Shown here in pieces: positions 1 through 8,898 of a DNA stretch of 62,963 nt (positions are counted from its first letter, which is position 1; each line of letters starts with the position of its first letter). Below the pieces are notes generated by a model. The model did no database searches. It saw only the letters and a program-made list of their open reading frames with translations, and was not told the origin of the DNA. The position numbers were made by a program, and so were the translations under genes. The DNA comes from Actinomycetota bacterium (GTDB taxonomy: Bacteria > Actinomycetota > Acidimicrobiia > Acidimicrobiales > Ilumatobacteraceae), in the NCBI GenBank assembly GCA_009703055.1, contig WLGW01000002.1, positions 1 to 62,963 of the forward strand. The letters are read 5' to 3'.

Positions 1-653
1 AAGTTCTCGCTGAAACAGAATTCTTCGCAGAGGCACCTCTCGAATTACTCGCCCCCATTGCTGCTGCAGGCAAAGTGCGCGAGTTAGTGCGCGGAGATGT
101 CCTCTTTGAAGTAGGTGACGAGCCCGACAGTATTTATGTCGTTCTTTCTGGTCGTATTGCAATTGCGATTGGTAATCGTCCGTTCGATCATCGCGAGAGC
201 GTGATTGCACTCATGGATGAAGGCGACCTCTTCGGTGACATGGGCATGCTCGACAAGAGCCCACGATCCGCGGGTGCACGTTCACTCGAAGCATCCACAG
301 TTCTTGAGATTCCGTACTCTGCAGTGATTGAACAGCTCAACAAGTCAAGTGACTTGTTGTGGAATGTCATCCGCATGCTCAGCCGTCGTCTTCGCGCAAT
401 GGACCAAGCACTTGCAGACAGCGTGTTCCTCGATGTCACCGGTCGTACCGCGAAGCGTCTCTTGGAATTGTCAGGCGGCAAGGATGAATTCACATTGCCC
501 GTGACGCAAGAAGAACTCGCCGGCATGGTGGGTGCATCTCGCGAGCGTGTCAACAAAGCAATCGCAAGCTTCATCAAGCTTCACTGGCTCGAGCAGAGCG
601 AGCGCACGTATCACATTATTGATCGTGCAAAATTGGAACAGCGCGCGATTTAG
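1..653 (+). CDS. Crp/Fnr-family transcription regulator (5' truncated by window)
   Basis: A cyclic-nucleotide-binding-type beta-barrel domain (about the first 115 residues) is followed by a C-terminal winged helix (TQEELAGMVGASRERVNKAI), the usual Crp/Fnr order. The ORF track starts at the GTG at 75, but the frame stays open to base 3 and encodes FFAEAPLELLAPIAAAGKV, which is typical Crp N-terminal sequence. The true start therefore lies outside the window. It would bind DNA as a dimer in the cytoplasm. The effector, cAMP or other, cannot be told from sequence. No Fnr-like cysteine cluster is visible in the part present. A hairpin terminator follows the stop codon. I am sure of the family; the regulon is unknown. 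Confidence 0.9.
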   Translation, partial: VLAETEFFAEAPLELLAPIAAAGKVRELVRGDVLFEVGDEPDSIYVVLSGRIAIAIGNRPFDHRESVIALMDEGDLFGDMGMLDKSPRSAGARSLEASTVLEIPYSAVIEQLNKSSDLLWNVIRMLSRRLRAMDQALADSVFLDVTGRTAKRLLELSGGKDEFTLPVTQEELAGMVGASRERVNKAIASFIKLHWLEQSERTYHIIDRAKLEQRAI

Positions 654-658
654 CCTGT

Positions 659-684
659 AAACATTGCGTTTTTGCAATGTTTTT
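659..684. terminator. Hairpin terminator between convergent genes
   Basis: A perfect 9-bp stem (AAACATTGC / GCAATGTTT) with a 6-base loop is followed by a T run on the + strand. It lies six bases after the Crp/Fnr stop and just before the 3' end of the convergent dienelactone hydrolase gene. It fits a rho-independent terminator for the + strand and may act in both directions. Confidence 0.7.
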
Positions 685-689
685 CACAA

Positions 690-1352
690 CTAACGCAGGG
701 CGCTGAGTAGCCAGTCTTTTGTCTTTGCGTATGCATCGTCTGCGTCATTTTTTCTGTATGACGGACGCGACGCATCGTGTGCGAATGCGTGATTCGCTTC
801 AGGGTAGAACGCAATCTGTGCACCTGTTGCGCGCAACTGAGCGATGTCTGCTTCGGGCGTGTACGGATCTTCCCCACCGAGAATTGCAAGAACATTGTCT
901 GCATACCCATTAATCAGACATGCAAGCGGCTCCACGTGCCCAGGGCCTTTCCACGTAGGCGGCATCACAATCATTCCGTAGAAAGATGCAATGCGAACAA
1001 AGCGTTCGTTGATTGCTGCTTTAAAGCAGTACATGCCGCCCATGCAATATCCCATGAGGCCTGTTGTAACCGTGCCCAGTGCATCAGCACCTTCCAATAA
1101 GTCGCGCATGTTGTCGCTGTCGTTGAGTTGGGGAAGAACTGCAACACGACTTTCAATGGACTCATCAACACTCTTGCCCGGGAACGGCTCAACTGCGATG
1201 ACCGACATTTCCCATTCACGTGAAAGCCGTTCGACCATTTCTTCATAAAGCGGACGCAGACCAAAAATGTCGGGCGCAATGACAAGACCCATCTTCGGAT
1301 TCGGGTGCTGAACCATGAATGCTTCTGTTCCGGAGGGCAATGTGATGCGCAT
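690..1352 (-). CDS. Dienelactone hydrolase family protein
   Basis: Alpha/beta hydrolase of the dienelactone hydrolase (carboxymethylenebutenolidase) family. Members hydrolyse lactone or ester bonds with a Cys/Asp/His triad. The nucleophile motif GYCMGG has its Cys near residue 103. The Asp is in GGEDPYTP (about 161) and the His in NHAFAHD (about 188). At about 220 residues it has the normal family length. The track ORF starts at 1445, but its first 31 residues look non-native and would overlap the divergent gene. The ATG at 1352 (MRITLPSGTEAF) gives the family-typical N-terminus. The substrate is not predictable; the gene stands alone. Confidence 0.88.
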   Translation of the reverse strand: MRITLPSGTEAFMVQHPNPKMGLVIAPDIFGLRPLYEEMVERLSREWEMSVIAVEPFPGKSVDESIESRVAVLPQLNDSDNMRDLLEGADALGTVTTGLMGYCMGGMYCFKAAINERFVRIASFYGMIVMPPTWKGPGHVEPLACLINGYADNVLAILGGEDPYTPEADIAQLRATGAQIAFYPEANHAFAHDASRPSYRKNDADDAYAKTKDWLLSALR

Positions 1353-1427
1353 CTGCAAAGTATTGCCCAGCGGTGAGACCCTGGGTGAGACCTCAGAACC
1401 CTTCGTGGGTAAAGGGTTTTCCGCACT

Positions 1428-2234
1428 GTGCCCCGCATGGCACACATACCTACTTCCACTGCACAGCCCACCTCAGCCCCTTCCACATCTCCCCCACCTG
1501 ACCAACTGGTCTGGACAACTGTTGGGGCAGGCCCCAGTCGCCAGATCATCGATGAGTGGACTCGGTACGCCCGCCGACCAGCCATTGTGCGTCACGTGAA
1601 CTCATGGGGCTTCATGCCCCGCCCAATTGAGCATCTTGACGAGGTGTTGGAACTCGCTGGTTTTGGTCGAGCGATTGATGACTCGGACGGTGATCAGTTT
1701 CTCTGGCACCTTGTTCGCGAAGCGGAACACGATGAGATCGCAGCTCGCATCGTCCTTCATCGCATGATGCCGTCCATCATGAACATGGCACGTCGTCGCA
1801 GTCGGGTCTTCCAAGGTGGCCTAGAGATGGCAATCAACGATGCTGTTGGCACGGCGTGGATGATCATTCGAACATTCCCCCATCATCGACGACCTCGAAA
1901 AATTGCAGCCAACATTGCGAAGGACACTGAGTACTACGCGTTTGTTCGCCAACACCGCCTCAAGCGCGTGAGAGAACAACAGGTGGGAGATGAGATGTTG
2001 CAGGGAACCTATGAGTACCAACTCGCTCACGGCGATTCAGAGGACTTTGACAACGCCATGGCTGAAGCCGAAGAGAACGGCGTGAAGGCGCATCACATTG
2101 AATTATTGAATCGCCTTGCCAATGGCGAACACAGCAGAGATATCGCTGCAACTGAAGGAGTCTCAGCGCGCACTGTTCGTCAGTACCGCAAAGATGCAGT
2201 GGAAGAAGTCCGCCGCGTGTTGCTGAATGGCTGA
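1428..2234 (+). CDS. Sigma-70-like / HTH regulator of unknown target
   Basis: The central part (about residues 85-170) resembles a degenerate sigma region 2: a helical stretch with an Arg-rich patch, an AVGTAWMIIRTFP segment, then IAANIAKDTEYY. The C-terminus carries a clear helix-turn-helix, DIAATEGVSARTVRQYRKDA, like sigma region 4 or LuxR. The first 30 residues are Pro/Thr-rich and probably disordered; ATG 1437 is an alternative start. It is probably a cytoplasmic DNA-binding regulator, but no canonical -10/-35 recognition signature is clear. The stop codon lies inside an 8-bp tandem repeat. A distant relative may be the minus-strand protein at 19.6 kb. The function is inferred from fold only. 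Confidence 0.65.
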   Translation: MPRMAHIPTSTAQPTSAPSTSPPPDQLVWTTVGAGPSRQIIDEWTRYARRPAIVRHVNSWGFMPRPIEHLDEVLELAGFGRAIDDSDGDQFLWHLVREAEHDEIAARIVLHRMMPSIMNMARRRSRVFQGGLEMAINDAVGTAWMIIRTFPHHRRPRKIAANIAKDTEYYAFVRQHRLKRVREQQVGDEMLQGTYEYQLAHGDSEDFDNAMAEAEENGVKAHHIELLNRLANGEHSRDIAATEGVSARTVRQYRKDAVEEVRRVLLNG

Positions 2235-2256
2235 ATGGCTGAGTGGCTGAGTGGCT
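2222..2256. repeat. 8-bp tandem repeat spanning the stop codon
   Basis: Four tandem 8-bp units (GCTGAATG twice, then GCTGAGTG twice) plus a partial fifth copy cover the 3' end of the sigma-like gene. Each unit contains TGA, and because 8 is not a multiple of 3 the stops fall in all three frames. The second TGA (2232-2234) ends the gene. Confidence 0.85.
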
Positions 2257-2264
2257 AACGGTGA

Positions 2265-4511
2265 TTAGCGAGCAAGTTTGACGCGACGTAATCGCAAACT
2301 GTTGGTCACCACGAACACTGATGATGATGCCATCGCCAAACCAGCCCACATCGGGTTCAATCGCCCAGTCGCAGCAAGTGGAATCGCTGCAACGTTGTAC
2401 GCAAAAGCCCAGAAGACATTGGTGCGAATCGTGCGCAATGTAGCTCGCGACAAAAGAATTGCATCGGGCACGGAACGAAGGTCTCCGTTGACGATGGTGA
2501 GATCACTGGCCTGCATAGCAACATCGGTGCCGCCACCCATTGCGATTCCCACATCTGCTTGTGCAAGTGCAGCAGCGTCATTTACGCCGTCACCCACCAT
2601 GGCGACGGCATAGCCACGTTCTTGCAAGTCCTTCACGACTGCGACCTTTTCATCGGGCATTACGCCTGCATATAAATGGTGTTCGTCAGTGTCGATGCCG
2701 ACTGACATTGCGATGGCCTCTGCAGTTGCTTTGTTATCACCCGTGAGCAACACCGGTGCAAGGCCCATCAACTTCAGTGCTGCGATTGCTTCAGCACTTG
2801 TGGGCTTTGGCTGATCAGATACGCAGAGAACAGCATTCGCACGGCCGTCCCAACTCACGAGAACTGCGGTTTGCCCATCAGCGCGAGCTGAGGAAAGGGC
2901 TTCCTTCAATGAACTCGGGATGATGACAAGTCGGTTGGTGAACATCTCTTCACGTCCGACCAGCACGATGACGCCACCAATGCGACCAGCAGCACCCACA
3001 CCGGGCATTGCTTCAAACTCATCAAGTTTCGGCAGTTCGCCTAACTCGCCTTCGGCTGCACTCACAATGGCGCGCGCAATCGGGTGCTCACTGCCCTTCT
3101 CCACTGCCGCTGCGTAGCGCAACGCAGATTCACGTGAGACGCCTTCTGCACACACAACGTTGGCAAGTGTCATCACGCCAGTAGTCACCGTTCCGGTTTT
3201 GTCGAGCACCACGGTGTCGATGCGGCGTGTGCTCTGCAGAACATCAATGCCCTTAATCACGATGCCCATCTGTGCAGCTCGACCACTACCGACCATGAGT
3301 GCAGTGGGGGTTGCGAGTCCGAGGGCACATGGACACGCGATGATGAGAACAGCAACTGCAGCAGTGAAAGCTTTCTCAACATCTCCGTCGAGAATGAGCC
3401 ACGCAGCCAAGGTGGCTGCACTAATTGCAAAGACAACCGGCACAAAAATAGAAGCGACCTTGTCGGCGACTTTTTGCACAGGCGCTTTCGTGGCCTGCGC
3501 ATCACGCACCAATTTGGCCATGCGCGCAAAGGTCGTTTCGCCACCCACACGAGTTGCACGCACCAGTAATCGGCCATTTTGGTTCACCGTTGCTGACGTG
3601 ACATTGTCGCCAACAGCGACATCGACAGGAACGCTTTCACCCGTGATCATGCTTGCATCGATGCTGGATGTGCCTTCTTCAACAACACCGTCTGCTGCGA
3701 TTTTTTCACCGGGGCGCACCACCAGAATGTCACCTTCGCGCACCACCGATGCAGGAATAGAGACTTCCTCCCCATCGCGCAATACGGTGGCGTACTTTGC
3801 ACCCATTGCAAGGAGCGACCGCAATGCATCACCCGCAGAGTTTTTCGCGCGCATCTCGAGATAGCGACCGAGGAGAAGAAAAGCCGTGACGGTGGCGCCT
3901 ACTTCGAAGTACACATGGGCAGTGCCTGCGTGCGTCATCGTTAATCCGTCGTGCACCATCGTCTCGTCGAGTGCATTCCCCCATACAAGTACCCAGATGC
4001 TCCAGAGCATCGCTGCAATCACGCCTACAGAGATCAACGTGTCCATTGTGGTGGTGCCATGACGAGCGTTCTTGAATGCGGCTTTATGGAACGGCCACGC
4101 ACCCCACGTTGCAACGGGCAGCGACAACACCATTGCCCACCATTGCCAGCCACTGAATTGCCACGGCATGATCATGCTGAGTGCAACTACAGGAATTGAT
4201 AGTGCTACAGAGAAGTAGAGACGAATACGAGCCTGACGAAGTCGTGCTGCAAGGTCATCATCAAATGGATTGTCATCCACGACGCGTGCACCGTAGCCAG
4301 CATCGAGAACTGCCTGAATGAGAGCGGACTGTTCAAGCGATGTTCCGTCATATGCAACCATCGCGGATTCTGTTGCGTAGTTGACAGCAGCTTCCACACC
4401 GTCAATCCCGTTGAGTGTCTTTTCAATACGTGCCGCACATGCCCCACAGGTCATGCCTTGAAGAGCAAGTTCTACTTCAACAATGGATTCGGGGGGAACC
4501 ACAACACTCAT
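2265..4511 (-). CDS. copA: Copper-translocating P1B-type ATPase
   Basis: Inner-membrane ATPase that exports Cu(I) from the cytoplasm. One N-terminal heavy-metal-associated domain carries GMTCGAC (Cys22, Cys25). It is followed by transmembrane helices, the actuator motif TGES (about 290), the membrane metal site CPC (about 393-395), the phosphorylation motif DKTGT (Asp437), an SEHP motif and the hinge [10 protein letters not shown]. The length of 748 residues is normal. The CPC motif together with the CxxC domain points to monovalent copper or silver. It starts 5 nt after the enoyl-CoA hydratase stop with an AGAGGT ribosome site, so the two are co-transcribed. No CsoR or CueR regulator is adjacent. 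A second copper module lies at 44.6 kb. Confidence 0.93.
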   Translation of the reverse strand: MSVVVPPESIVEVELALQGMTCGACAARIEKTLNGIDGVEAAVNYATESAMVAYDGTSLEQSALIQAVLDAGYGARVVDDNPFDDDLAARLRQARIRLYFSVALSIPVVALSMIMPWQFSGWQWWAMVLSLPVATWGAWPFHKAAFKNARHGTTTMDTLISVGVIAAMLWSIWVLVWGNALDETMVHDGLTMTHAGTAHVYFEVGATVTAFLLLGRYLEMRAKNSAGDALRSLLAMGAKYATVLRDGEEVSIPASVVREGDILVVRPGEKIAADGVVEEGTSSIDASMITGESVPVDVAVGDNVTSATVNQNGRLLVRATRVGGETTFARMAKLVRDAQATKAPVQKVADKVASIFVPVVFAISAATLAAWLILDGDVEKAFTAAVAVLIIACPCALGLATPTALMVGSGRAAQMGIVIKGIDVLQSTRRIDTVVLDKTGTVTTGVMTLANVVCAEGVSRESALRYAAAVEKGSEHPIARAIVSAAEGELGELPKLDEFEAMPGVGAAGRIGGVIVLVGREEMFTNRLVIIPSSLKEALSSARADGQTAVLVSWDGRANAVLCVSDQPKPTSAEAIAALKLMGLAPVLLTGDNKATAEAIAMSVGIDTDEHHLYAGVMPDEKVAVVKDLQERGYAVAMVGDGVNDAAALAQADVGIAMGGGTDVAMQASDLTIVNGDLRSVPDAILLSRATLRTIRTNVFWAFAYNVAAIPLAATGRLNPMWAGLAMASSSVFVVTNSLRLRRVKLAR

Positions 4512-4516
4512 ACCTC

Positions 4517-5287
4517 TTACCTACCACCAAAGTCGGGGTGGCGCTTCTCCAGAAACGCTGCAATCCCCTCTTGTGCCACATCTGACACCACAGCCTGCGC
4601 CATGACTGCAGATGCGAATGCATAGGCATCAGATTCATTCATACCTATTTGTTGGTAATACGCCTGCTTGCCGATTGCTTTGCTCTCGCGAGAACCACGA
4701 CACGCGCGCTCAAGGAGTTCCAGTGTTGCGTCGTCAAGCTCACCGTCGTCCACCACGGAGTTGACGAAGCCCCACTCCAAAGCAGTTTGTGCAGAAATGA
4801 CATCGCCAGTCATCGCCATCTCTAGCGCACGCTTTGGTGGCAGAGAACGTGCCACAGCAACGAGAGGTGTGTGACAGAACAGTCCACCCTTGCCGCCCGG
4901 GATAGCGAAACCGGCTGATGATGCTGCAACTGCGAGATCACATGTGGCGACCAATTGACAGCCCGCCGCAGTTGCCAATGCATGCACACGAGCCACGATG
5001 GGCTGCGGGATGGAATGCATCGTCTGCATCAAGTTCGAGCACACAGTAAAGAGGTGCAGTGCATCGGCTTCTGACGCACCCTTCATCTCACCAAAGTTGT
5101 GTCCGGCGGAGAACACCGGGCCTTCTGCTGCAAGGATGACGCCAAGAGCGTCCGAAGAAGCAATCTCTTCAAAAGCCGCTGTGAGTTCGAGAAGGACATC
5201 AAGGGACAAGGCATTGCGCTTGGCCGGATTACTGAGGGTGACGGTGACGAACTCACCGTGGCGTTGCGAACGAACTGAAGTTGACAT
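4517..5287 (-). CDS. Enoyl-CoA hydratase/isomerase family protein
   Basis: Crotonase-fold protein of 256 residues. The oxyanion-hole region reads [11 protein letters not shown] and [17 protein letters not shown], matching the ECHDC3-like branch. Family members hydrate or isomerise enoyl-CoA esters in fatty-acid or aromatic catabolism. The ATG at 5287 follows a strong AGGAGG seven bases upstream, which fixes the start. It lies first in a two-gene unit with copA, an odd pairing that probably reflects compact packing rather than shared function. The exact substrate is not predictable. Confidence 0.85.
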   Translation of the reverse strand: MSTSVRSQRHGEFVTVTLSNPAKRNALSLDVLLELTAAFEEIASSDALGVILAAEGPVFSAGHNFGEMKGASEADALHLFTVCSNLMQTMHSIPQPIVARVHALATAAGCQLVATCDLAVAASSAGFAIPGGKGGLFCHTPLVAVARSLPPKRALEMAMTGDVISAQTALEWGFVNSVVDDGELDDATLELLERACRGSRESKAIGKQAYYQQIGMNESDAYAFASAVMAQAVVSDVAQEGIAAFLEKRHPDFGGR

Positions 5288-5329
5288 GGCCTACCTCCTG
5301 CGGTTGCACCAACAGTACGCCAATCCAAA

Positions 5330-5405
<76 letters not shown>

Positions 5406-5514
5406 GGAGGTGGAACGGAATGCGGAGCGTAAATCGCCCCGGACGCCGAATACATCCATTTCTGAGTGTAGTTCGGAGGAGATGAAACCACCTAGGTACG
5501 TTCAATGCCAGAGG

Positions 5515-6045
5515 CTAGGAAGTCTTGCGAATCTCGTCTGCCCCAACCTGTTGGGCCAGCAAAATGCGTGCTCTCGCCACCCGGCTCTGCACAGTGCCAC
5601 GAGGGCATTGCAAAATGGCAGCCACTTCGTCATATCCAAAACCGAGAATGCGAACCAAGACAAAAGCTTCTCGGAACTGAGATGGCAAGGCATTGATGAG
5701 TTCACGAGTTTCGATGGCGTATCCCGCTTCGACTGAGATTTCCTGTTTCCGTGCTAATCCGTTCACCACCGACTGTTCTTTTGATTTCTTCTCTGCATGA
5801 TCAAGGCACACTCGACGAGCAATCGACATCAACCAGGATTTCGCGGTGGAGTCACCTCGGAATGACTGCAGACCTCGATATGAACGAAGAAAAGTCTCTT
5901 GGGTGATGTCATCAACATCATCGTTGCTCTGCCCGAACCACCGACAGAACCGATGTACGTCTTCCTCGCAGGCACGGATAACGCGTGAGAAAGCCTGATC
6001 ATCGCCGTCTTGGGCGAGAAGAAGGTCTCTTGTCGCGTCGTCCAT
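5515..6045 (-). CDS. ECF RNA polymerase sigma factor (metal-uptake module)
   Basis: Small group-4 (ECF) sigma factor of about 176 residues. Region 2 contains DDVDDITQETFLRSYRGL and SWLMSIARRVCLDHAEK. Region 4 contains LPSQFREAFVLVRILGFGYDEVAAIL followed by GTVQSRVARAR. The track ORF begins at 6147, but the first 34 residues are unlike any sigma N-terminus; the ATG at 6045 (MDDATRDLLL) gives a normal start. No ribosome site is evident, so translation may be leaderless. It is divergent from the metal ABC operon, whose last gene encodes a ZAS-type anti-sigma factor, its likely partner. It resembles the sigma factor at 46.2 kb. Confidence 0.88.
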   Translation of the reverse strand: MDDATRDLLLAQDGDDQAFSRVIRACEEDVHRFCRWFGQSNDDVDDITQETFLRSYRGLQSFRGDSTAKSWLMSIARRVCLDHAEKKSKEQSVVNGLARKQEISVEAGYAIETRELINALPSQFREAFVLVRILGFGYDEVAAILQCPRGTVQSRVARARILLAQQVGADEIRKTS

Positions 6046-6048
6046 GAA

Positions 6049-6072
6049 GAAAATTGTAATCACAGGATTTTC
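6049..6072. promoter_or_regulatory. Inverted repeat GAAAAT-N12-ATTTTC (possible operator)
   Basis: Six-base arms separated by 12 bases lie just beyond the ECF sigma start, in the divergent space before the metal ABC operon. The position and AT-rich arms could suit a metalloregulator site such as Zur, but the spacing does not match the Zur boxes I know. It is only a candidate. Confidence 0.3.
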
Positions 6073-6081
6073 TCCATTATC

Positions 6082-6108
6082 GGGAACAAAAGGTGGCACA
6101 TGACCGTC
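6082..6108 (+). promoter_or_regulatory. Candidate ECF-sigma promoter of the metal ABC operon
   Basis: GGGAAC (6082-6087) and CGTC (6105-6108) are separated by exactly 17 bases, the classic ECF -35/-10 arrangement, directed into the metal transporter operon. Transcription would begin around 6114-6117, which would exclude the upstream ATG codons at 6010 and 6100 as starts. A similar element precedes the copper operon at 44.6 kb. Confidence 0.6.
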
Positions 6109-6165
6109 TGTATTGATATGGAGCCCAAAGATTCCCAATCCCACCAATCATTAGGTGACCCACTG

Positions 6166-7323
6166 ATGGGGGCTAGTCCAGCAGGTCCGGCACAAGAGCA
6201 AACACGTGGACAAGCCCAACGCCCACGCCCAGCGAAGAAAACAAACAATCGAGGATCACTCAATTCCTTTCATTCCGGTCTCACTGGTGGAATCCGGCTG
6301 TCGTTGTGCGTTGCCGCAGTTTTCGCATCGACAGTTGCACTGGCACGACATGATGACGAACCAATACAGGCTGCAACCAGTACTCCCGTCAACCCTGGTG
6401 CTCCTAGTACCGCACCCGTTGTTGCACAGAAAAGAGTTCTTGTTTCGGACCCTGCAAATACAGCAATAGTCCGTGAAATTGCTGGCGACCTTCTCATTGT
6501 CGAAAGCATTATTCCGCCCGGGGCTAATGGACACACATACGAACCAGTCCCTGCAGATGCCATCAAAGCTGCAAGCGCCGATCTCTACATCGAAAATGGG
6601 ATGGAACTCAATATGGCGGTGACCAATTTTGTTCGATCCAACTATCGATCGGGCACCCCCGAAGTCAGCCTTGCTAATGCAATTCCAAAGAACGAAGTCA
6701 TCAGCACAGACTCTGCGGAACAAATTGCTGCTCACGGACATGCGCACTCTTACAACGCTCACTTTTGGACCAACCCTTCGTATGCAATTGTCTATGCGCA
6801 ACAAGTGAGCGCAGCGCTTTCACAAATTGACAGTGCAAATGCAGCGACATACACAACACGAGCAAATGCCTTCATTGAACGATTGCGGGTTCTTGACACT
6901 GCTTTTGCGGCGGCAATTGCTTCCATCCCACCTCAGAACAAAAAACTGGTTGTGTATCACGACAGTTGGTCCTACTTCGGACGCCGTTATGGGATTCCCG
7001 TCGTCGGTGCACTGCAACCTGTTTCCTTCTCGGAACCATCTGCAGATGAAATTCGTAAAATGATTGATCAGATACGACGAGAGGCCGTTCCTGCGTTCTT
7101 CGGTAGTGAAGTGTTTCCCTCAGATGTGCTGAATGCAATCTCAGCAGAAACAAAAGCAAAGTATTACTCAGACCTTTCCGATGAAGTACTGCCTGGTACG
7201 CCAGGTTCGCCAGAACATTCGTACGAGGGAATGATGATTCAAAACGTTCGCATGATGACAACTGCTTTGGGAGGCAATGTAGCTCTCCTTGCAAATCTCA
7301 CACCCGGAGGATCGCCATCATGA
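6166..7323 (+). CDS. Zn/Mn-type ABC transporter substrate-binding protein (ZnuA/MntA-like)
   Basis: Cluster A-I metal-binding protein. It should capture a divalent metal outside the cell and deliver it to the permease encoded downstream. Likely ligands are the His of NAHFWTNP, the His of VVYHDSW, the Glu of FGSEVF and the acidic YSDLSDE segment. A short HGHAH run precedes the first ligand. A membrane segment (LSLCVAAVFASTVALA) follows a 40-residue basic, Pro/Gln-rich N-terminal tail, unusual for this family. ATG 6166 has AGGTGA seven bases upstream and lies after the predicted ECF promoter. ATG 6118 (leaderless) or ATG 6100 are alternatives; the track start at 6010 is unlikely. It overlaps the ATPase gene by 4 nt. 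Zn versus Mn is undecided. Confidence 0.82.
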   Translation: MGASPAGPAQEQTRGQAQRPRPAKKTNNRGSLNSFHSGLTGGIRLSLCVAAVFASTVALARHDDEPIQAATSTPVNPGAPSTAPVVAQKRVLVSDPANTAIVREIAGDLLIVESIIPPGANGHTYEPVPADAIKAASADLYIENGMELNMAVTNFVRSNYRSGTPEVSLANAIPKNEVISTDSAEQIAAHGHAHSYNAHFWTNPSYAIVYAQQVSAALSQIDSANAATYTTRANAFIERLRVLDTAFAAAIASIPPQNKKLVVYHDSWSYFGRRYGIPVVGALQPVSFSEPSADEIRKMIDQIRREAVPAFFGSEVFPSDVLNAISAETKAKYYSDLSDEVLPGTPGSPEHSYEGMMIQNVRMMTTALGGNVALLANLTPGGSPS

Positions 7324-8075
7324 TCACATTGCACGACATCGGCTTTTCCTACGGCAACAATCACGTTCTCCATGACATCACCACTGATTTTCATCCTGGC
7401 GAAATTGTTGGAATCATTGGACCGTCGGGGGCCGGAAAGACAACCCTTCTTCGGATACTCCTTGGTGAGCTGACACCAACTCAGGGACGAATCAACAATT
7501 CATCAAGTGCCAACATCGCTGTTGGGTATGTCCCACAGCTTGATTCTGGCGAACGAACTTTTCCACTCACAGTGGAAGAAATGGTTCTACTCGGTGCAGC
7601 AGCATTCAGTAGGAAGAAGCCGTGGTTTGACCAGTCAGAGAAGCGGGAAGCCTCAAGAATTCTTGAGCGACTGGGCATTCTGCAACTACGAAACAATCGA
7701 CTCAGCGAGTTATCGGGTGGCCAGTTTCAACGAGCCTTGATTGCTCGAGCATTGATGTCACGACCTTCGCTCTTGCTCCTCGACGAACCAACCAGTGGAA
7801 TTGACTTGCACACTCGACAACAAGTGCTCGACCTAGTCCATGAATTACAAACCGACGGATTCACCATCATCCTGACCACTCATGACTTGAACTGGGTCGC
7901 CGCACAACTGCCGCGAATTCTTTGCCTCAATGGAACAGTGACTGGTGATGGTGCACCTTCGGAAGTTCTCACAAGCCAGGTAGTCCGAGAGACCTATGGG
8001 GCAAACATGGATGTCATCTTCCATCAGGGTCGACCCGTTGTTGTCGACTCCGTCAATAACGGAGGTAATCAATGA
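7320..8075 (+). CDS. Zn/Mn-type ABC transporter ATP-binding protein
   Basis: ABC ATPase of 251 residues that powers metal import. Walker A is GPSGAGKT, the signature is LSGGQFQRALIARAL, Walker B is LLLLDEPTSG, and the switch His follows in LTTHDLNW. Its order between the binding protein and the permease, with 4-nt overlaps on both sides, shows a translationally coupled znuACB-like operon. It should act at the inner face of the cytoplasmic membrane as a dimer. The metal cannot be resolved from the ATPase. Confidence 0.93.
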   Translation: MITLHDIGFSYGNNHVLHDITTDFHPGEIVGIIGPSGAGKTTLLRILLGELTPTQGRINNSSSANIAVGYVPQLDSGERTFPLTVEEMVLLGAAAFSRKKPWFDQSEKREASRILERLGILQLRNNRLSELSGGQFQRALIARALMSRPSLLLLDEPTSGIDLHTRQQVLDLVHELQTDGFTIILTTHDLNWVAAQLPRILCLNGTVTGDGAPSEVLTSQVVRETYGANMDVIFHQGRPVVVDSVNNGGNQ

Positions 8076-8893
8076 GTTACTTCACAGATCCGTTTCAATA
8101 TGACTTCTTTAGTCGTGCACTCATCGTTTCCGTCCTAATCGGTGCGCTCGCAGGTGCGATTGGTCCTTTCGTTCTTGTACGAAGAATGGCATATATCGGC
8201 CAAGGAATGTCCCAAAGCATTTTGGGAGGCGTCGCACTAGGAGTTGTGTGGGGACTTGATCTCTACTTCGGCGCGGCTGTTGCGGCCGGCCTCTCAGCTG
8301 CACTCATTTACTTCGTTCGCAACCGCGGCGTTCCTGTTGATACCGCAATCGGCATTGTCGCTTCGACTCTCTTTGCCATTGGTGTTGCGGTTGTTTCCTC
8401 TTCACGAGATCGACGTTTGAATTCTGCAAACCTGCTCTTTGGCAATGTCCTAGGGGTTGACACAGAAGACATCATTCTTGTTGCTCTCGTAACCGTCATT
8501 GCTGCAATCGTTTTATTCCGAAACTACAAAACACTTCTTGCAGTTACACATAACTCGGCAGTCGCAGCAGCACATGGCGTTCGTGCTCGTCTCATGGAAG
8601 TTATCTTCAGCGCACTTCTTGCCATGGTCGTTGTCACCGCATTGCGCGTTCTCGGTGTACTTCTCGTCGCAGCAACACTTCTTATCCCAGCAGCAACTGC
8701 AACCATGACGTTCAGGACATTCCGAAACATCACCATTGCATCCATCTGTCTAGGGACATCATTTGCAATCATCGGACTGTTCTTGTCATTTCATCGCAAT
8801 ATCGCCAGTGGACCAGCAATAGTTCTGGTCGGCGCAACAGTGTTTGCAATGAACATGTTGACAAGCACCACATCTCAACGGAACAGAGCCTGA
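8072..8893 (+). CDS. Zn/Mn-type ABC transporter permease
   Basis: Integral membrane protein of the ABC-3 (ZnuB/MntB) family, 273 residues with about eight hydrophobic segments. The family-typical stretch YIGQGMSQSILGGVALG lies near residue 45 and LLVAATLLIPAATA near residue 210. It forms the membrane channel of the importer with the preceding ATPase and binding protein. Its stop is 5 nt before the anti-sigma start, so the regulator is in the same transcript. Confidence 0.92.
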   Translation: MSYFTDPFQYDFFSRALIVSVLIGALAGAIGPFVLVRRMAYIGQGMSQSILGGVALGVVWGLDLYFGAAVAAGLSAALIYFVRNRGVPVDTAIGIVASTLFAIGVAVVSSSRDRRLNSANLLFGNVLGVDTEDIILVALVTVIAAIVLFRNYKTLLAVTHNSAVAAAHGVRARLMEVIFSALLAMVVVTALRVLGVLLVAATLLIPAATATMTFRTFRNITIASICLGTSFAIIGLFLSFHRNIASGPAIVLVGATVFAMNMLTSTTSQRNRA

Positions 8894-8898
8894 CGGCC

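Noticed and set aside
3160-3864. 234-residue + strand ORF inside copA
   Set aside because: It is antisense to the well-supported copA core (motifs intact), and its translation is Thr/Ser/Ala-rich with no domain, as expected of a shadow.
6049-6072. Zur-like box upstream of the metal ABC operon
   Set aside because: The arms are AT-rich but the 12-base spacer and sequence do not match known Zur boxes; kept only as a weak inverted repeat, not as a Zur site.
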